NCBI GenBank assembly: GCA_002493005.1
Contig: DKXL01000019.1
Coordinates: forward strand, 1-28,433
Source: Ruminococcaceae bacterium UBA7127
GTDB lineage: Bacteria > Bacillota > Clostridia > Oscillospirales > Acutalibacteraceae
Direction: 5' to 3'
DNA length: 28,433 bases
Of the stretch, positions 19,821 through 28,433 are shown piece after piece; positions within the stretch are counted from its first letter, which is position 1, and each line of letters opens with the position of its first letter. A program made the translations under genes and the position numbers. The notes beneath the pieces are model-generated. The model was given only the letters and a program-made list of their open reading frames with translations, did no database searches and was not told the DNA's origin.

Positions 19821-22097
19821 TTGGGAAAAGACAATAAAGTAACAAATAATTCAAAAAAGCATACCGCAAAGGGTCCTAACCAAAAGCTTAGACAGCGCAC
19901 GGCAATTTTAATTATGCTCATATTGATTGCGGGCTTTGGCGCGGCAGTTCTTCGTCTGTCGTTTTTGACTTTGGTGCAGGGCAGTGAACTTCAGGAAAGA
20001 GCTGTTGATCAGCAGCTTGCCGACACAACTGTTTCGGCAAAGCGCGGCAGTATTTATGATAAAAACGGCAAGATTCTTGCCGAGAGTGCATCTGTTTGGC
20101 AGGTGGTTTTGGCACCGATTAACTTCAAGACAGATGAGCAGCGCCAAGCGTGCGCAAAGGGGCTTGCAGAGATTCTCGACCTTGAATATGAGGATGTGCT
20201 TGAAAAAACACAGCAGCAGAATTATTACTCTGTTGTAAAGCGCAAAATTGAGGCTGACAAGCGTGACGAGATTCTTAAATTTATTGACAAGATGGCTGAT
20301 GACTACAAATGCACGGGTGTAATCAGTCTGCTTGACGACTACAAGCGCTATTATCCGCAAAACGACCTCGCATCCTGTGTAATCGGATTTACGGGAAGCG
20401 ACGACCAGGGACTTGAGGGCGTTGAGTACAAATACGACGATTACTTGGCAGGTACATCTGGCAGAATTATTACAGCCCGCAACGCCAGAGGCACAGATAT
20501 GCCGTTTCAGTATGAACAGAATGTAGACGCTGAGGACGGCAATAATATTTATCTTACAATAGACGCAACGGTTCAGTCAATTTGCGAAAAATATATGAAG
20601 CAGGGAATCATTGAAAATAATGTTCTCAACCGCGGTGTGTGTATTGCAATGGATGTAAACACAGGCGCAATCATAGCAATGGTAACCGTTGACGGATATA
20701 ACCTCAATGATCCGTACACTTTGTCGCAAAAGGATATTGATGAAATTAGGACTTTGCCCAAGGACAAACAAGCCGAGGCAGAGAGCGCGGCGCTGAGCGC
20801 AATGTGGCGTAACAAAGCTATTTCCGATACATATATGCCGGGTTCTGTATTTAAAATCTGCACATCTTCAATGGCACTTGAAGAAAATCTGGTAGATGAT
20901 AACACAACGTTTTTCTGCAGCGGTTCGGTAACTTTGCCGGGCGTTACTAATCCTATAAACTGTCATGACCACGCCGGACACGGAACACAGACCTTTGTAC
21001 AGGCGATATGCAACTCATGCAACCCGGCATTTATCCAAATAGGAAAAATGCTCGGCGCCGATAAGTTCCGTCAATATTATCAGGGCTTTGGATTCAGTGA
21101 AAAAACAGGAATTGACCTTCCGGGTGAAGCCGAGGATAACTTCTGGCCGGGAGAGATGAAAGAGGTTGACCTTGCGGTTGCTTCCTTTGGTCAGAACTTT
21201 TCTATTACTCCGATTCAGATGATTACAGCCTGTGCTGCAGTTGTTAACGGCGGAAATGTGCTTCAGCCATATGTTGTATCAAAAATTACCGACTCAGACG
21301 GCAACGTAATAAAAAATGTTGAAAAAAAAGTAAAACGTCAGGTTATTTCAAAGGAAACCTCTGATAAAATGAATGAAATACTTGCCTACAATACTGCGAC
21401 GGCAGGTGCAACGGCAGGTTATATTCCCGGTTATAAAATAGGCGGAAAAACAGGTACTTCAGAGAAAATCGGAGTTGTTAAGCCTGAGAGTATATTCCCC
21501 GAGGATTACATAGCCTCTTTCTGCGGTTATGCTCCTGCCGATAATCCTCAGATTGCAATGCTTGTATTCTTTGATACTCCGTCAGGAGATGTATACTACG
21601 GTTCACAGGTTGCGGCACCGGCGTTTATCAACATTATGTCAGAGGTACTGCCGTATCTTGAAGTCAAGACCGAGTACACCGAAAGCGAGCTTGAGTATGT
21701 TGATGCATCAGCGGGCGACTATATCGGACTTTCTTCTGCCGATGCAGAAAAAGCAGCTAAAAATGACGGATTTACAGTTACTGTCAAGGGTAAGGGCGAC
21801 AAGGTTATTTCTCAGATTCCGACAGTATCATCAAAGGTACAGAACGGCGGTAACATCGTGCTGTATACTGATGATACAAGTGCATCGGAAACTGTCACGG
21901 TACCAAATCTTATTGGATACACACCGTCAGAGGTTAATAATGTTGCGAGTGCCTACGGACTTAACGTGAGCTTTTCGGGTGCAACGACGGCGCAGGGTAT
22001 CAGTACGGCACAGGATATCAGCGAGGGAACCTCGGTGAGTCCGGGTACGGTAATAACGGTATCGTTTAATTCGTCGTCGTCAACGCTTAACGACTAA
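19821..22097 (+). CDS. ftsI: Class B penicillin-binding protein with PASTA repeats (FtsI/SpoVD type)
   Basis: A 758-residue peptidoglycan transpeptidase that crosslinks septal wall with the FtsW glycosyltransferase. A short basic cytoplasmic tail, a membrane anchor (about 28-50) and a dimerisation domain (Arg-Gly-Ser-Ile-Tyr-Asp) come first. The transpeptidase domain has Ser342-Val-Phe-Lys (acyl site), Ser399-Cys-Asn and Lys543-Thr-Gly. Two PASTA modules follow (about 635-690 and 692-755), the second with Val-Pro-Asn-Leu-Ile-Gly. PASTA tails are typical of PBP2x and SpoVD, so division and sporulation roles cannot be told apart here. The start is TTG 19821, preceded by AAAGGAG with seven-base spacing. 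Confidence 0.94.
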   Translation: MGKDNKVTNNSKKHTAKGPNQKLRQRTAILIMLILIAGFGAAVLRLSFLTLVQGSELQERAVDQQLADTTVSAKRGSIYDKNGKILAESASVWQVVLAPINFKTDEQRQACAKGLAEILDLEYEDVLEKTQQQNYYSVVKRKIEADKRDEILKFIDKMADDYKCTGVISLLDDYKRYYPQNDLASCVIGFTGSDDQGLEGVEYKYDDYLAGTSGRIITARNARGTDMPFQYEQNVDAEDGNNIYLTIDATVQSICEKYMKQGIIENNVLNRGVCIAMDVNTGAIIAMVTVDGYNLNDPYTLSQKDIDEIRTLPKDKQAEAESAALSAMWRNKAISDTYMPGSVFKICTSSMALEENLVDDNTTFFCSGSVTLPGVTNPINCHDHAGHGTQTFVQAICNSCNPAFIQIGKMLGADKFRQYYQGFGFSEKTGIDLPGEAEDNFWPGEMKEVDLAVASFGQNFSITPIQMITACAAVVNGGNVLQPYVVSKITDSDGNVIKNVEKKVKRQVISKETSDKMNEILAYNTATAGATAGYIPGYKIGGKTGTSEKIGVVKPESIFPEDYIASFCGYAPADNPQIAMLVFFDTPSGDVYYGSQVAAPAFINIMSEVLPYLEVKTEYTESELEYVDASAGDYIGLSSADAEKAAKNDGFTVTVKGKGDKVISQIPTVSSKVQNGGNIVLYTDDTSASETVTVPNLIGYTPSEVNNVASAYGLNVSFSGATTAQGISTAQDISEGTSVSPGTVITVSFNSSSSTLND

Positions 22098-22170
22098 CGA
22101 AAAATTACAGAAAAATTCCCCTGAACAGCTATATGTCAGAAACAATTTTCGTCTGAAAGGAAAGATATTT

Positions 22171-23196
22171 ATGATATACGGAATATGGACATTTTGCTCG
22201 GCGCTTATTGCTTTTGCGATATCTGCGGTGCTTGGAAGATTTTTGATTCCATATCTGCACAAGCTGCATTTTGGGCAGACAATTTTGGAAATCGGACCCA
22301 AGTGGCACGAGAAAAAGCAGGGTACACCTATTATGGGCGGTATAATGTTTATAACTGCAATCACTGTTGTGACTTTGATAAGTACCATTGTATATATTTT
22401 CACAGGTGCAGATTTTATCACAACATATTTTGCTGATATTCCGAGGGAATGTGTATTTGTGTTTGCCGGCCTTGGTTTGGCGCTTGCAAACGGTCTGATT
22501 GGTTTTATAGATGACTTTACAAAGGTTGTCAAAAAGAGAAATCTCGGACTTACGGCAATCCAAAAGCTGATTTTGCAGTTTGCTGCTGCAATCGCATTTC
22601 TTGTAGTTCTGAGTATTGCAGGCTATGGCACTACAACAATAATTCCGTTTGTAGGCGAAATTGATCTTGGTTTCTTCTATTATATCATTGCCGCATTGGT
22701 AATCGTCGGTATGGTTAATTCCGTAAACCTTACTGACGGAGTTGACGGATTGTGTGGCTCTGTAACATTCTTTGCGTGTGTTGCATTTATGCTTATTGCA
22801 AGTATGTTGAGCTTTCTTGGTGTTACTGCAATGTGTGCGGCATCTGCGGGTGCTTGCCTTGGATTTCTTGTATGGAACTTTCACCCGGCAAAGGTGTTTA
22901 TGGGCGATACAGGTTCGCTGTTCTTGGGTGGACTTGTGTGCGCGCTTGCATTTGCAGTTGGTATGCCGATTCTGCTTTTGCCAATCGGAATTGTTTACAT
23001 TGCCGAGGAAGCATCAGTTATTTTGCAGGTAGGCTATTTTAAACTCACTCATGGCAAACGTCTTTTTAAGATGAGCCCGATTCATCATCATTTTGAAATG
23101 TGTGGTTGGAGTGAAGTTAAGATTGTGGCTGTGTTCAGTACAATTACCGCTGTGTTCGGCGCAATCGCATTTGCATTGGTGTTTTTTGGCGTTTAA
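22171..23196 (+). CDS. mraY: Phospho-N-acetylmuramoyl-pentapeptide-transferase MraY
   Basis: A 341-residue polytopic membrane enzyme that moves phospho-MurNAc-pentapeptide from UDP to undecaprenyl phosphate, forming lipid I. About ten hydrophobic segments are visible. Active-site motifs are Phe-Ile-Asp-Asp-Phe-Thr-Lys near residue 113, Asn-Leu-Thr-Asp-Gly-Val-Asp-Gly-Leu, Phe-Met-Gly-Asp-Thr-Gly-Ser, and the late Pro-Ile-His-His-His-Phe-Glu. GAAAGGA precedes ATG 22171. It follows ftsI directly, with no murE or murF between. Lipid I made here is the substrate of the nearby MurG. Confidence 0.97.
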   Translation: MIYGIWTFCSALIAFAISAVLGRFLIPYLHKLHFGQTILEIGPKWHEKKQGTPIMGGIMFITAITVVTLISTIVYIFTGADFITTYFADIPRECVFVFAGLGLALANGLIGFIDDFTKVVKKRNLGLTAIQKLILQFAAAIAFLVVLSIAGYGTTTIIPFVGEIDLGFFYYIIAALVIVGMVNSVNLTDGVDGLCGSVTFFACVAFMLIASMLSFLGVTAMCAASAGACLGFLVWNFHPAKVFMGDTGSLFLGGLVCALAFAVGMPILLLPIGIVYIAEEASVILQVGYFKLTHGKRLFKMSPIHHHFEMCGWSEVKIVAVFSTITAVFGAIAFALVFFGV

Positions 23197-23337
23197 CTGT
23201 AATAATGTGTATTCATAATGCGTAATATACTTTAAATAACAGAAAATTCATACGATAAGAATTTTGTTGTTAATTGTTTTTTAGTATTCAAATAAAATTG
23301 CTTACTTTTGGTTTTAATATAATTTATAAGGAGGGTT

Positions 23338-24606
23338 GTGTCATTGGCTCCATATAAAAAGATGATGCTCAAGGCGGACATAAACAGAATTTATGATGAT
23401 GAATATATTGACAGTCAAAAGGCAAAAAAAGAAAAATTCTTTGTGCGCCCCTCTCGTCAGCGTAAAATGAAAAAACCGGGCTGGTTCTCGGTTGGAATGG
23501 GCATTGACCTTCCGTTTTGCATAATAATTCTGGTACTGCTCACCATCGGAACTATTATGATGTTTTCGGCAAGCTACGCTTTTTCGTACTATACAACGGG
23601 TGACAGCTATCACTACCTTTTTCGTCAGCTGTTATTTATCGGGCTTGGCTTAATTGCAATGATTTTTATGTCGTTTTTTAATTACAATAAGTTCCACAAA
23701 ATAGCACCCCTTGTTTTAGGCGTATCATATATTTGTCTTGTTTTGGTTCTTATGTTGCCGGCAGGCGACGGTGGTGTAAAGCGTTGGATACCTCTTGGCA
23801 TTTTCAACCTTCAGCCGTCAGAGATTGCAAAGTTCAGTATAATACTCTTCTTTGCACATTGGAGCAGTAAATACTATAACAAAATGCAGTTCGCTCGTTA
23901 CAGTGTATTGCCGGGACTTGTGGTTTTTGGTACAACTGCACTTCTGTTGTATTTTGAACCGCACTATTCGGGAATAGTAATCATAGGTATACTCACTGTA
24001 CTTATGTTGTATATCGGCGGAATGAAAGCCAAATATTTGCTGATAGGTTTTGTCGGCTTGGCAGGCATTGTACTGTTGCTTGCGGTTACAGGCGGATTGT
24101 CATACGCGATGAGCCGTATGGACGGCTGGGGTCAGGCTCTGCAAAGTGTGCGCGGCGACGATTTGTGGGATGCAACCTGGCAAACAAGAAATTCATTGTA
24201 CGCTATCGGTTCAGGTGGCTTGTGGGGACTCGGACTGGGTCAGTCAAGACAGAAATATCTCTATCTTCCCGAGCCGCAAAACGACTTTATTTTTGCTATT
24301 GTTGTTGAGGAATTAGGACTGATTGGAGCAATGCTGATACTCATTATATTTGCACTGCTTGTATGGCGCGGAATTACGCTTTCTCTCAGAGCAAAGGACA
24401 AATTCGGCAAGATGCTCGGAATCGGCTTGACATCTCAAATCGGCATTCAAGTGGTGCTCAATATTCTGGTTATTACCGACTGGCTGCCAAATACGGGTAT
24501 CAGTTTGCCGTTCTTTAGCTACGGCGGCAGTTCGTTGATTATGCTGCTTGCACAGATGGGTATTGTCCTGTCTATTTCACGAACAGCCAACATTGAACGA
24601 CAGTAA
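23338..24606 (+). CDS. ftsW: SEDS peptidoglycan glycosyltransferase FtsW
   Basis: A 422-residue SEDS protein that polymerises lipid II at the septum with its class B PBP partner. After a basic cytoplasmic extension (about 1-55, with Lys/Arg clusters) come about ten membrane helices. Family motifs include Lys-Arg-Trp-Ile-Pro-Leu-Gly-Ile-Phe-Asn-Leu-Gln-Pro-Ser-Glu, Leu-Pro-Glu-Pro-Gln-Asn-Asp-Phe-Ile-Phe-Ala, and Asn-Thr-Gly-Ile-Ser-Leu-Pro-Phe-Phe-Ser-Tyr-Gly-Gly-Ser-Ser. GTG 23338 is only three bases from AAGGAGGG (23328-23334). TTG 23344, nine bases away, may be the real start and would shorten it by two residues. RodA or SpoVE are alternatives; context favours FtsW. It follows mraY after 141 bases. 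Confidence 0.93.
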   Translation: MSLAPYKKMMLKADINRIYDDEYIDSQKAKKEKFFVRPSRQRKMKKPGWFSVGMGIDLPFCIIILVLLTIGTIMMFSASYAFSYYTTGDSYHYLFRQLLFIGLGLIAMIFMSFFNYNKFHKIAPLVLGVSYICLVLVLMLPAGDGGVKRWIPLGIFNLQPSEIAKFSIILFFAHWSSKYYNKMQFARYSVLPGLVVFGTTALLLYFEPHYSGIVIIGILTVLMLYIGGMKAKYLLIGFVGLAGIVLLLAVTGGLSYAMSRMDGWGQALQSVRGDDLWDATWQTRNSLYAIGSGGLWGLGLGQSRQKYLYLPEPQNDFIFAIVVEELGLIGAMLILIIFALLVWRGITLSLRAKDKFGKMLGIGLTSQIGIQVVLNILVITDWLPNTGISLPFFSYGGSSLIMLLAQMGIVLSISRTANIERQ

Positions 24607-24624
24607 ACATTTGGAGGATAAACT

Positions 24625-25746
24625 ATGAGAGTATTGCTTGCAGGCGGCGGCACGGCTGGACACATTAACCCTGCACTTGCGATTGCAGGATACATCAGAC
24701 AAAAGCGCAGTGACGCTGAATTTTTGTTTATCGGCAATCGCGGCGGAATGGAGCAAAGGCTTGTTCCGCAGGCTGGATTTGACATAAAGTCAATAACAAT
24801 CAGCGGTTTTAAACGCAGCTTTTCGCCAAAGAGTATGATTGAAAATGTTAAAACGGTTTCAAGAACTTTCAGCTCTTCACGAGAAGCCAAAAAGATTATA
24901 TCTGAATTTAAGCCGGACATATGTATCGGCACAGGCGGTTACGTGTCGGGCCCTGTTGTAAGAACAGCGGCAAAAATGGGTGTTCCCTGCATAATACATG
25001 AGCAGAATGCCTTTCCGGGTGTAACTAACAAAATGCTTGCAAAGAGCGTCAAAAAGGTAATGCTTGCAGTACCCGACGCCAAAAAATATTTTGATAAAAA
25101 TACAGATTTTGTAATCACAGGCAACCCTGTCAGAGGAGAAATTCTCACAGCCGACAAGCAGAAGGCAAGAGAAGAGCTTGGGCTTGACAATCGACCTGTT
25201 GTTCTGTCATTCGGCGGCAGTCTGGGAGCGCGAAAAATCAATGAAGCGCTTGCCGATTTGGTGGCGCGCAGCGGAATTGACGGAAGATATCAGCATATTC
25301 ACGCATACGGAAGCTACGGAGATTGGTTTCCGCAGCTTGTAGAGGAAAAGGGCACAGAGGTTGCAAAATGTGATAACCTTGATATACGCCCATACATTGA
25401 CAATATGCCTACCTGTATGGCGGCGGCTGATCTTGTGATTTGCCGTGCAGGAGCAATCACTCTCAGCGAAATTCAGGCAATGGGCAAGCCGGCGATTTTA
25501 ATTCCGTCGCCAAACGTTGCAGAAAATCATCAGTATCACAATGCAATGGCGCTTGTAAATGCAGGAGCTGCCGAGATTATTGAGGAAAGTAACCTCACAG
25601 GTGCTTTGCTGATGAAAAAGGCAGATAAGATGCTTCTTGACCCTGTTGCTCTTGAACAAATCAGCAAAAATTCCCGCAAGATGGCAATTATTGATGCTAA
25701 TGAGCGAATTTACTCCGTTGTTAAGCGAGTATTAGGGCTTGTTTAA
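24625..25746 (+). CDS. murG: UDP-GlcNAc--lipid I GlcNAc transferase MurG
   Basis: A 373-residue GT28-family glycosyltransferase on the inner membrane face that adds GlcNAc to lipid I, giving lipid II. The lipid-binding loop Gly-Gly-Gly-Thr-Ala-Gly-His-Ile-Asn-Pro-Ala-Leu-Ala is at residues 7-19. A second glycine loop is Phe-Gly-Gly-Ser-Leu-Gly-Ala-Arg. The donor-binding motif Cys-Arg-Ala-Gly-Ala-Ile-Thr-Leu-Ser-Glu and the Asn-His-Gln segment follow. ATG 24625 has GGAGG eight bases upstream. It lies 18 bases after ftsW, suggesting shared translation of polymerase and lipid II supply. Confidence 0.97.
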   Translation: MRVLLAGGGTAGHINPALAIAGYIRQKRSDAEFLFIGNRGGMEQRLVPQAGFDIKSITISGFKRSFSPKSMIENVKTVSRTFSSSREAKKIISEFKPDICIGTGGYVSGPVVRTAAKMGVPCIIHEQNAFPGVTNKMLAKSVKKVMLAVPDAKKYFDKNTDFVITGNPVRGEILTADKQKAREELGLDNRPVVLSFGGSLGARKINEALADLVARSGIDGRYQHIHAYGSYGDWFPQLVEEKGTEVAKCDNLDIRPYIDNMPTCMAAADLVICRAGAITLSEIQAMGKPAILIPSPNVAENHQYHNAMALVNAGAAEIIEESNLTGALLMKKADKMLLDPVALEQISKNSRKMAIIDANERIYSVVKRVLGLV

Positions 25747-25747
25747 A

Positions 25748-25774
25748 CTGTCTTGAATTGACAGCAAGATTTTT
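25748..25774 (+). terminator. Weak terminator-like hairpin after murG
   Basis: Two alternative short stems, CTGTC/GACAG (25748-25752 with 25760-25764) or TCTTG/CAAGA (25751-25755 with 25765-25769), are followed by a T-run to 25774. Fourteen bases (25757-25770) are identical to the loop and arm of the terminator at 1071-1111. Stems are only five pairs long. Confidence 0.38.
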
Positions 25775-25858
25775 ACAATAAATGTACTCCGTTTAGCTGT
25801 AACATTAACATCTCTTTTTCATAGAATGTAAAGGTATTCTTTTTGAGAGGGTGTTATT

Positions 25859-27112
25859 GTGTCAAAACTGTTTGTAACGGGACGGCAAAAGCTAAGCGGA
25901 GAGGTGTGTGTTCAGGGTGCAAAAAACAGTGCGCTTCCGATTTTGGCGGCAACACTGCTGACAAATGGCGAGAACACAATCCATAATTGTCCGCAACTTT
26001 CAGACATTGAAGCGTCTGTAAGGATACTCAGATATTTGGGATGTGATGTCAGGCGTTGCGGAAAAACTCTTCTTGTCAAGAGCGATGACGTTGACAAATA
26101 TGATATACCTGATGAGCTTATGCGCAAGACAAGAAGCTCGATTGTATTTTTGGGGGCTGTGCTTGCCCGTACGGGCAAGGCGCGACTGACTTTTCCCGGA
26201 GGCTGTGAAATCGGACCGCGTCCCATTGATTTGCACCTAAAGGCACTGCGAAAAATGGGTGTTGTAATCAAAGAAAAACACGGCTTTCTTGAGTGTGAGG
26301 CGCCAAAGGGTCTGTGCGGCGCCAAAATTACTCTTTCGTTTCCAAGCGTAGGTGCAACGGAGGATATAATGATTGCCGCGTGTCTTGCAAACGGCACTAC
26401 TACAATTATTAATGCCGCTCGTGAACCTGAGATATGCGACCTCGCTGACTTTCTCTCAGAGTGCGGAGCACAGATTTACGGTGCGGGCGAAGGCGTAATT
26501 ATAATTGATGGTGTGGGCAGGCTTGACTGCACAAATCACACAATAATCCCGGACAGAATTGTTGCCGCAACTCTTATGGCGTGCGCGGCTGTCACAGGAT
26601 CGTCAATTACGTTGAAGGGTATCGTGTCAAATCACATTGCATCAACTGTTCCTGTGTTTGAGGATGCAGGCTGTACAGTAAAAATCAGCAGGGGCAACCT
26701 GAAATTCAGTGCTCCGCAGCAGCTTGAGTCAATGAAAACAATACGTACAATGCCGTATCCGGGATTCCCGACCGACGCACAGGCACCATTGCTCGCCGCG
26801 TCGTGTGTGGCTCGTGGTACGACGGTTTTTGTCGAAAATATATTTGAAAACAGGTACAGACACACCACTGAACTTGTGCGAATGGGCGCCAATATTCATA
26901 CTGAGGGCAAGGTTGCCGTTATTGAAGGCGTCAGCTCACTGTACGGTGCAAAGGTTCAGGCGACTGACTTGCGCGGTGCTGCGGCATTGATTGTAGCAGG
27001 TTTGTGTGCCGAGGGAGTTACTGAAATCGGCGGAATAAAGTATCTGGAACGCGGCTATGAGGGACTTGAACTTATACTCTCAAAACTCGGAGCAAACATA
27101 AAAAAGATTTAA
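25859..27112 (+). CDS. murA: UDP-N-acetylglucosamine 1-carboxyvinyltransferase MurA
   Basis: A 417-residue enzyme of the first committed step in peptidoglycan synthesis, adding enolpyruvate from PEP to UDP-GlcNAc. The substrate lysine lies in Gly-Ala-Lys-Asn-Ser-Ala-Leu-Pro-Ile. The catalytic Cys116 sits in Pro-Gly-Gly-Cys-Glu-Ile-Gly-Pro-Arg-Pro; a Cys there is the fosfomycin target. Other family stretches are Pro-Ser-Val-Gly-Ala-Thr-Glu and Pro-Gly-Phe-Pro-Thr-Asp. The start is GTG 25859 after GAGAGGG. Many Bacillota carry two MurA paralogues; this one is inside the dcw cluster. A 112-base gap with a weak terminator separates it from murG. Confidence 0.96.
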   Translation: MSKLFVTGRQKLSGEVCVQGAKNSALPILAATLLTNGENTIHNCPQLSDIEASVRILRYLGCDVRRCGKTLLVKSDDVDKYDIPDELMRKTRSSIVFLGAVLARTGKARLTFPGGCEIGPRPIDLHLKALRKMGVVIKEKHGFLECEAPKGLCGAKITLSFPSVGATEDIMIAACLANGTTTIINAAREPEICDLADFLSECGAQIYGAGEGVIIIDGVGRLDCTNHTIIPDRIVAATLMACAAVTGSSITLKGIVSNHIASTVPVFEDAGCTVKISRGNLKFSAPQQLESMKTIRTMPYPGFPTDAQAPLLAASCVARGTTVFVENIFENRYRHTTELVRMGANIHTEGKVAVIEGVSSLYGAKVQATDLRGAAALIVAGLCAEGVTEIGGIKYLERGYEGLELILSKLGANIKKI

Positions 27113-27161
27113 ATATACAGGAATTTTGAAATAAAGGAAGTTTATGAAAGGAGGATTTTCT

Positions 27162-28433
27162 ATGGACAACAAATCGCTTTCGCAAAAGGACAAAAAGCGA
27201 CTTGAAAAGCAAAGAAAAAGCGTTGCAAAGCAAGCACAAAAATTCCATAGAGAGCAGGAGAAAAAGGCTAAAAAATCCTCTGTAGGCAAATCAAAAAGTA
27301 AAATTGCTGCCGCTGTTAATTCCCGTCCTAAAACACGCGACGAGAATCTCAGTCGTGAGGAGCGTTTTATCAAGGAAAGTGACGAAAAAATAAGAAATCT
27401 TGAGCCGCAGGATTTTGACGACGGCTATTACATAGATGAATTTGCCGCTCGCCGCAAGCAAGAGAGGCGAGCAAAGGAAATTCACGATCAGGAAAACGAG
27501 GTAATTCGCAGACGCAAAAAGCCGCTTACACGCACTCAAATTAAGCGAAGAAGAATTGCGTTATACAGCGGTATTGCGGTTGTGGTTGTGATTGTTGGGC
27601 TTGTGCTCAGTCTTACTGTGCTCTTTAAGACCGAGAAAATCGAGATTGAGGGAAATACATTTTACACTGAAGATCAAATTATTGCGTTCAGCGGTGTCGA
27701 GAAGCAAGAGAATATTTTTGTTGCAGCAATGACGGGCACACCCGAAAAGATTACGCAAAGTCTTGTGTATATTGAAGAAGCATCCCTTGGGGTATCTGTT
27801 CCCGATACAGTTATAATCAAGCTGACCCCTGCAGTTCCGTCTTATGTCATAAAGAATGGCAGCGGATACCTGCTTATCAGTGCAAAGGGAAGAATCCTTG
27901 AGGAAATTTCTGAAAATAAGGACAAGCTCCCCGAGCTTAAGTGTAGTAAGCTCAAAAGTACAAAAATCGGTGATTATGTATCGTTTGAGGATGATAGTGT
28001 TCCGGAAATTCTTGCAGAAATTTCAAATTGTCTGCAAACAAATAAGATTAAAGAAATAACAGGCTTTGATGTTACCGATACATCAAATATTACGCTTGAT
28101 TATGATCACAGAATATCGATTAACATTGGCTTGCCGGAAGATATAGATTACAAAATACGCACCGCAATGGCAATTATTAACGAAAAGCTTGATCCTAACA
28201 ACACAGGCACCATCACAGGCACACTTGATGTTTCGGCTTGCAACACAACCAAGATATCGCACTATAAGCCTGCTGAAACTACTGTGCCGCCTACTACGGT
28301 TCAACCTACAACTGCTCCTGCCGATACATCAGGAGACGGTTACAGTGATAACCAGTATACATGGAGCGGTGACGATGCATATAATGGCGATGATACCGGT
28401 TATGGTGATGGTACAGGCTACGGTGATGACGGC
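27162..28433 (+). CDS. ftsQ: FtsQ/DivIB-like cell division protein (3' partial)
   Basis: 424 codons are open to the window edge. Residues 1-131 are a very basic and acidic cytoplasmic tail with many Lys, Arg and Glu. A transmembrane helix follows (about 132-155, Val/Ile-rich), then a POTRA domain beginning Phe-Lys-Thr-Glu-Lys-Ile-Glu-Ile-Glu-Gly-Asn-Thr-Phe-Tyr. A beta domain runs to about residue 365. Then comes a Thr/Pro/Ala linker and a Gly/Asp/Tyr-rich tail (about 385-424), unusual for this family. FtsQ links FtsL and DivIC to early division proteins. ATG 27162 has AAAGGAGG seven bases upstream. The in-frame ATG 27144, with its own AAAGGAAG, would add six residues. The gene lies 49 bases after murA. 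Confidence 0.88.
   Translation, partial: MDNKSLSQKDKKRLEKQRKSVAKQAQKFHREQEKKAKKSSVGKSKSKIAAAVNSRPKTRDENLSREERFIKESDEKIRNLEPQDFDDGYYIDEFAARRKQERRAKEIHDQENEVIRRRKKPLTRTQIKRRRIALYSGIAVVVVIVGLVLSLTVLFKTEKIEIEGNTFYTEDQIIAFSGVEKQENIFVAAMTGTPEKITQSLVYIEEASLGVSVPDTVIIKLTPAVPSYVIKNGSGYLLISAKGRILEEISENKDKLPELKCSKLKSTKIGDYVSFEDDSVPEILAEISNCLQTNKIKEITGFDVTDTSNITLDYDHRISINIGLPEDIDYKIRTAMAIINEKLDPNNTGTITGTLDVSACNTTKISHYKPAETTVPPTTVQPTTAPADTSGDGYSDNQYTWSGDDAYNGDDTGYGDGTGYGDDG

Noticed and set aside
22129..22884. 251-codon minus-strand open frame opposite mraY
   Set aside because: It is antisense to a fully convincing mraY; its Cys/Lys/Asn/Thr-rich translation is typical of a shadow frame.
23318..23323. Promoter for ftsW from a TATAAT just before its ribosome binding site
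   Set aside because: No -35 element at proper spacing, and the region is so AT-rich that TATAAT is expected by chance.
25753..25786. Promoter for murA built on TTGACA at 25758
   Set aside because: No -10 hexamer occurs 16-18 bases downstream; TACAAT lies only ten bases away, and the sequence is better explained as part of a weak hairpin.
1..28433. A previously undescribed multi-gene system (defence, toxin-antitoxin, mobile island)
   Set aside because: Every multi-gene run is a known housekeeping operon; no unexplained operon or recombinase was found. The novel candidates are non-coding or regulatory.

Overview
The window is about 28.4 kb of an AT-rich Gram-positive (Bacillota) chromosome. 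Gene content and order point to the class Clostridia, most likely a Ruminococcus-like member of the Oscillospiraceae. The supports are the ylxM-ffh-rpsP-khpA block, a yqzL-recO pair, mutS2 with a Smr tail, AGGAGG-type ribosome binding sites, consensus sigma-A promoters, and a secreted protein with long Thr-Glu-Ala linkers and starch-binding-like modules. The genus is an inference; no rRNA or other decisive marker is present.

Layout. (1) 1-921: the 3' end of a large extracellular protein, with 22 Thr-Glu-Ala repeats followed by two beta-sandwich modules resembling the X25/pullulanase-associated family. (2) 1071-3542, minus strand: one operon, ylxM-ffh-rpsP-khpA, driven by a perfect TTGACA-N17-TATAAT promoter and closed by a strong terminator. 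(3) 3543-8717, plus strand: phoH-ybeY-dgkA-era, then a frameshifted GNAT acetyltransferase, a small lipoprotein, an unlisted 57-codon yqzL-like gene, and recO overlapping it. (4) 8948-12886: mutS2, a short pyrophosphatase-like gene, rimM and trmD. (5) 13043-13449: a monocistronic HPr gene with its own promoter and terminator. (6) 13467-15314: uvrC. (7) 15367-17007: rsmD-coaD and a coiled-coil protein, ended by a terminator. (8) 17009-17314: no credible gene, but an inverted-repeat pair, a possible promoter, several GC-rich hairpins and a terminator-like hairpin. (9) 17396 to the window end: the division and cell-wall (dcw) cluster mraZ-rsmH-ftsL-ftsI-mraY-ftsW-murG-murA-ftsQ, preceded by a promoter and a three-copy MraZ-type operator. 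ftsQ runs off the window.

How the genes work together. Most of the window is housekeeping: protein targeting (Ffh, YlxM), ribosome assembly and RNA modification (S16, KhpA, YbeY, Era, RimM, TrmD, RsmD, RsmH), repair (RecO, MutS2, UvrC), coenzyme A synthesis (CoaD), sugar-phosphotransferase control (HPr) and peptidoglycan synthesis with septation (the dcw genes). The dcw cluster lacks murE, murF, murD and murC at their usual places.

I found no defence system, CRISPR array, prophage or clear novel multi-gene system. The points most worth a second look are the untranslated hairpin-rich stretch at 17009-17314, the MraZ operator, the competing inverted repeats ahead of ftsL, the frameshift in the GNAT gene, the missing canonical start of phoH, and the small gene overlapping recO.
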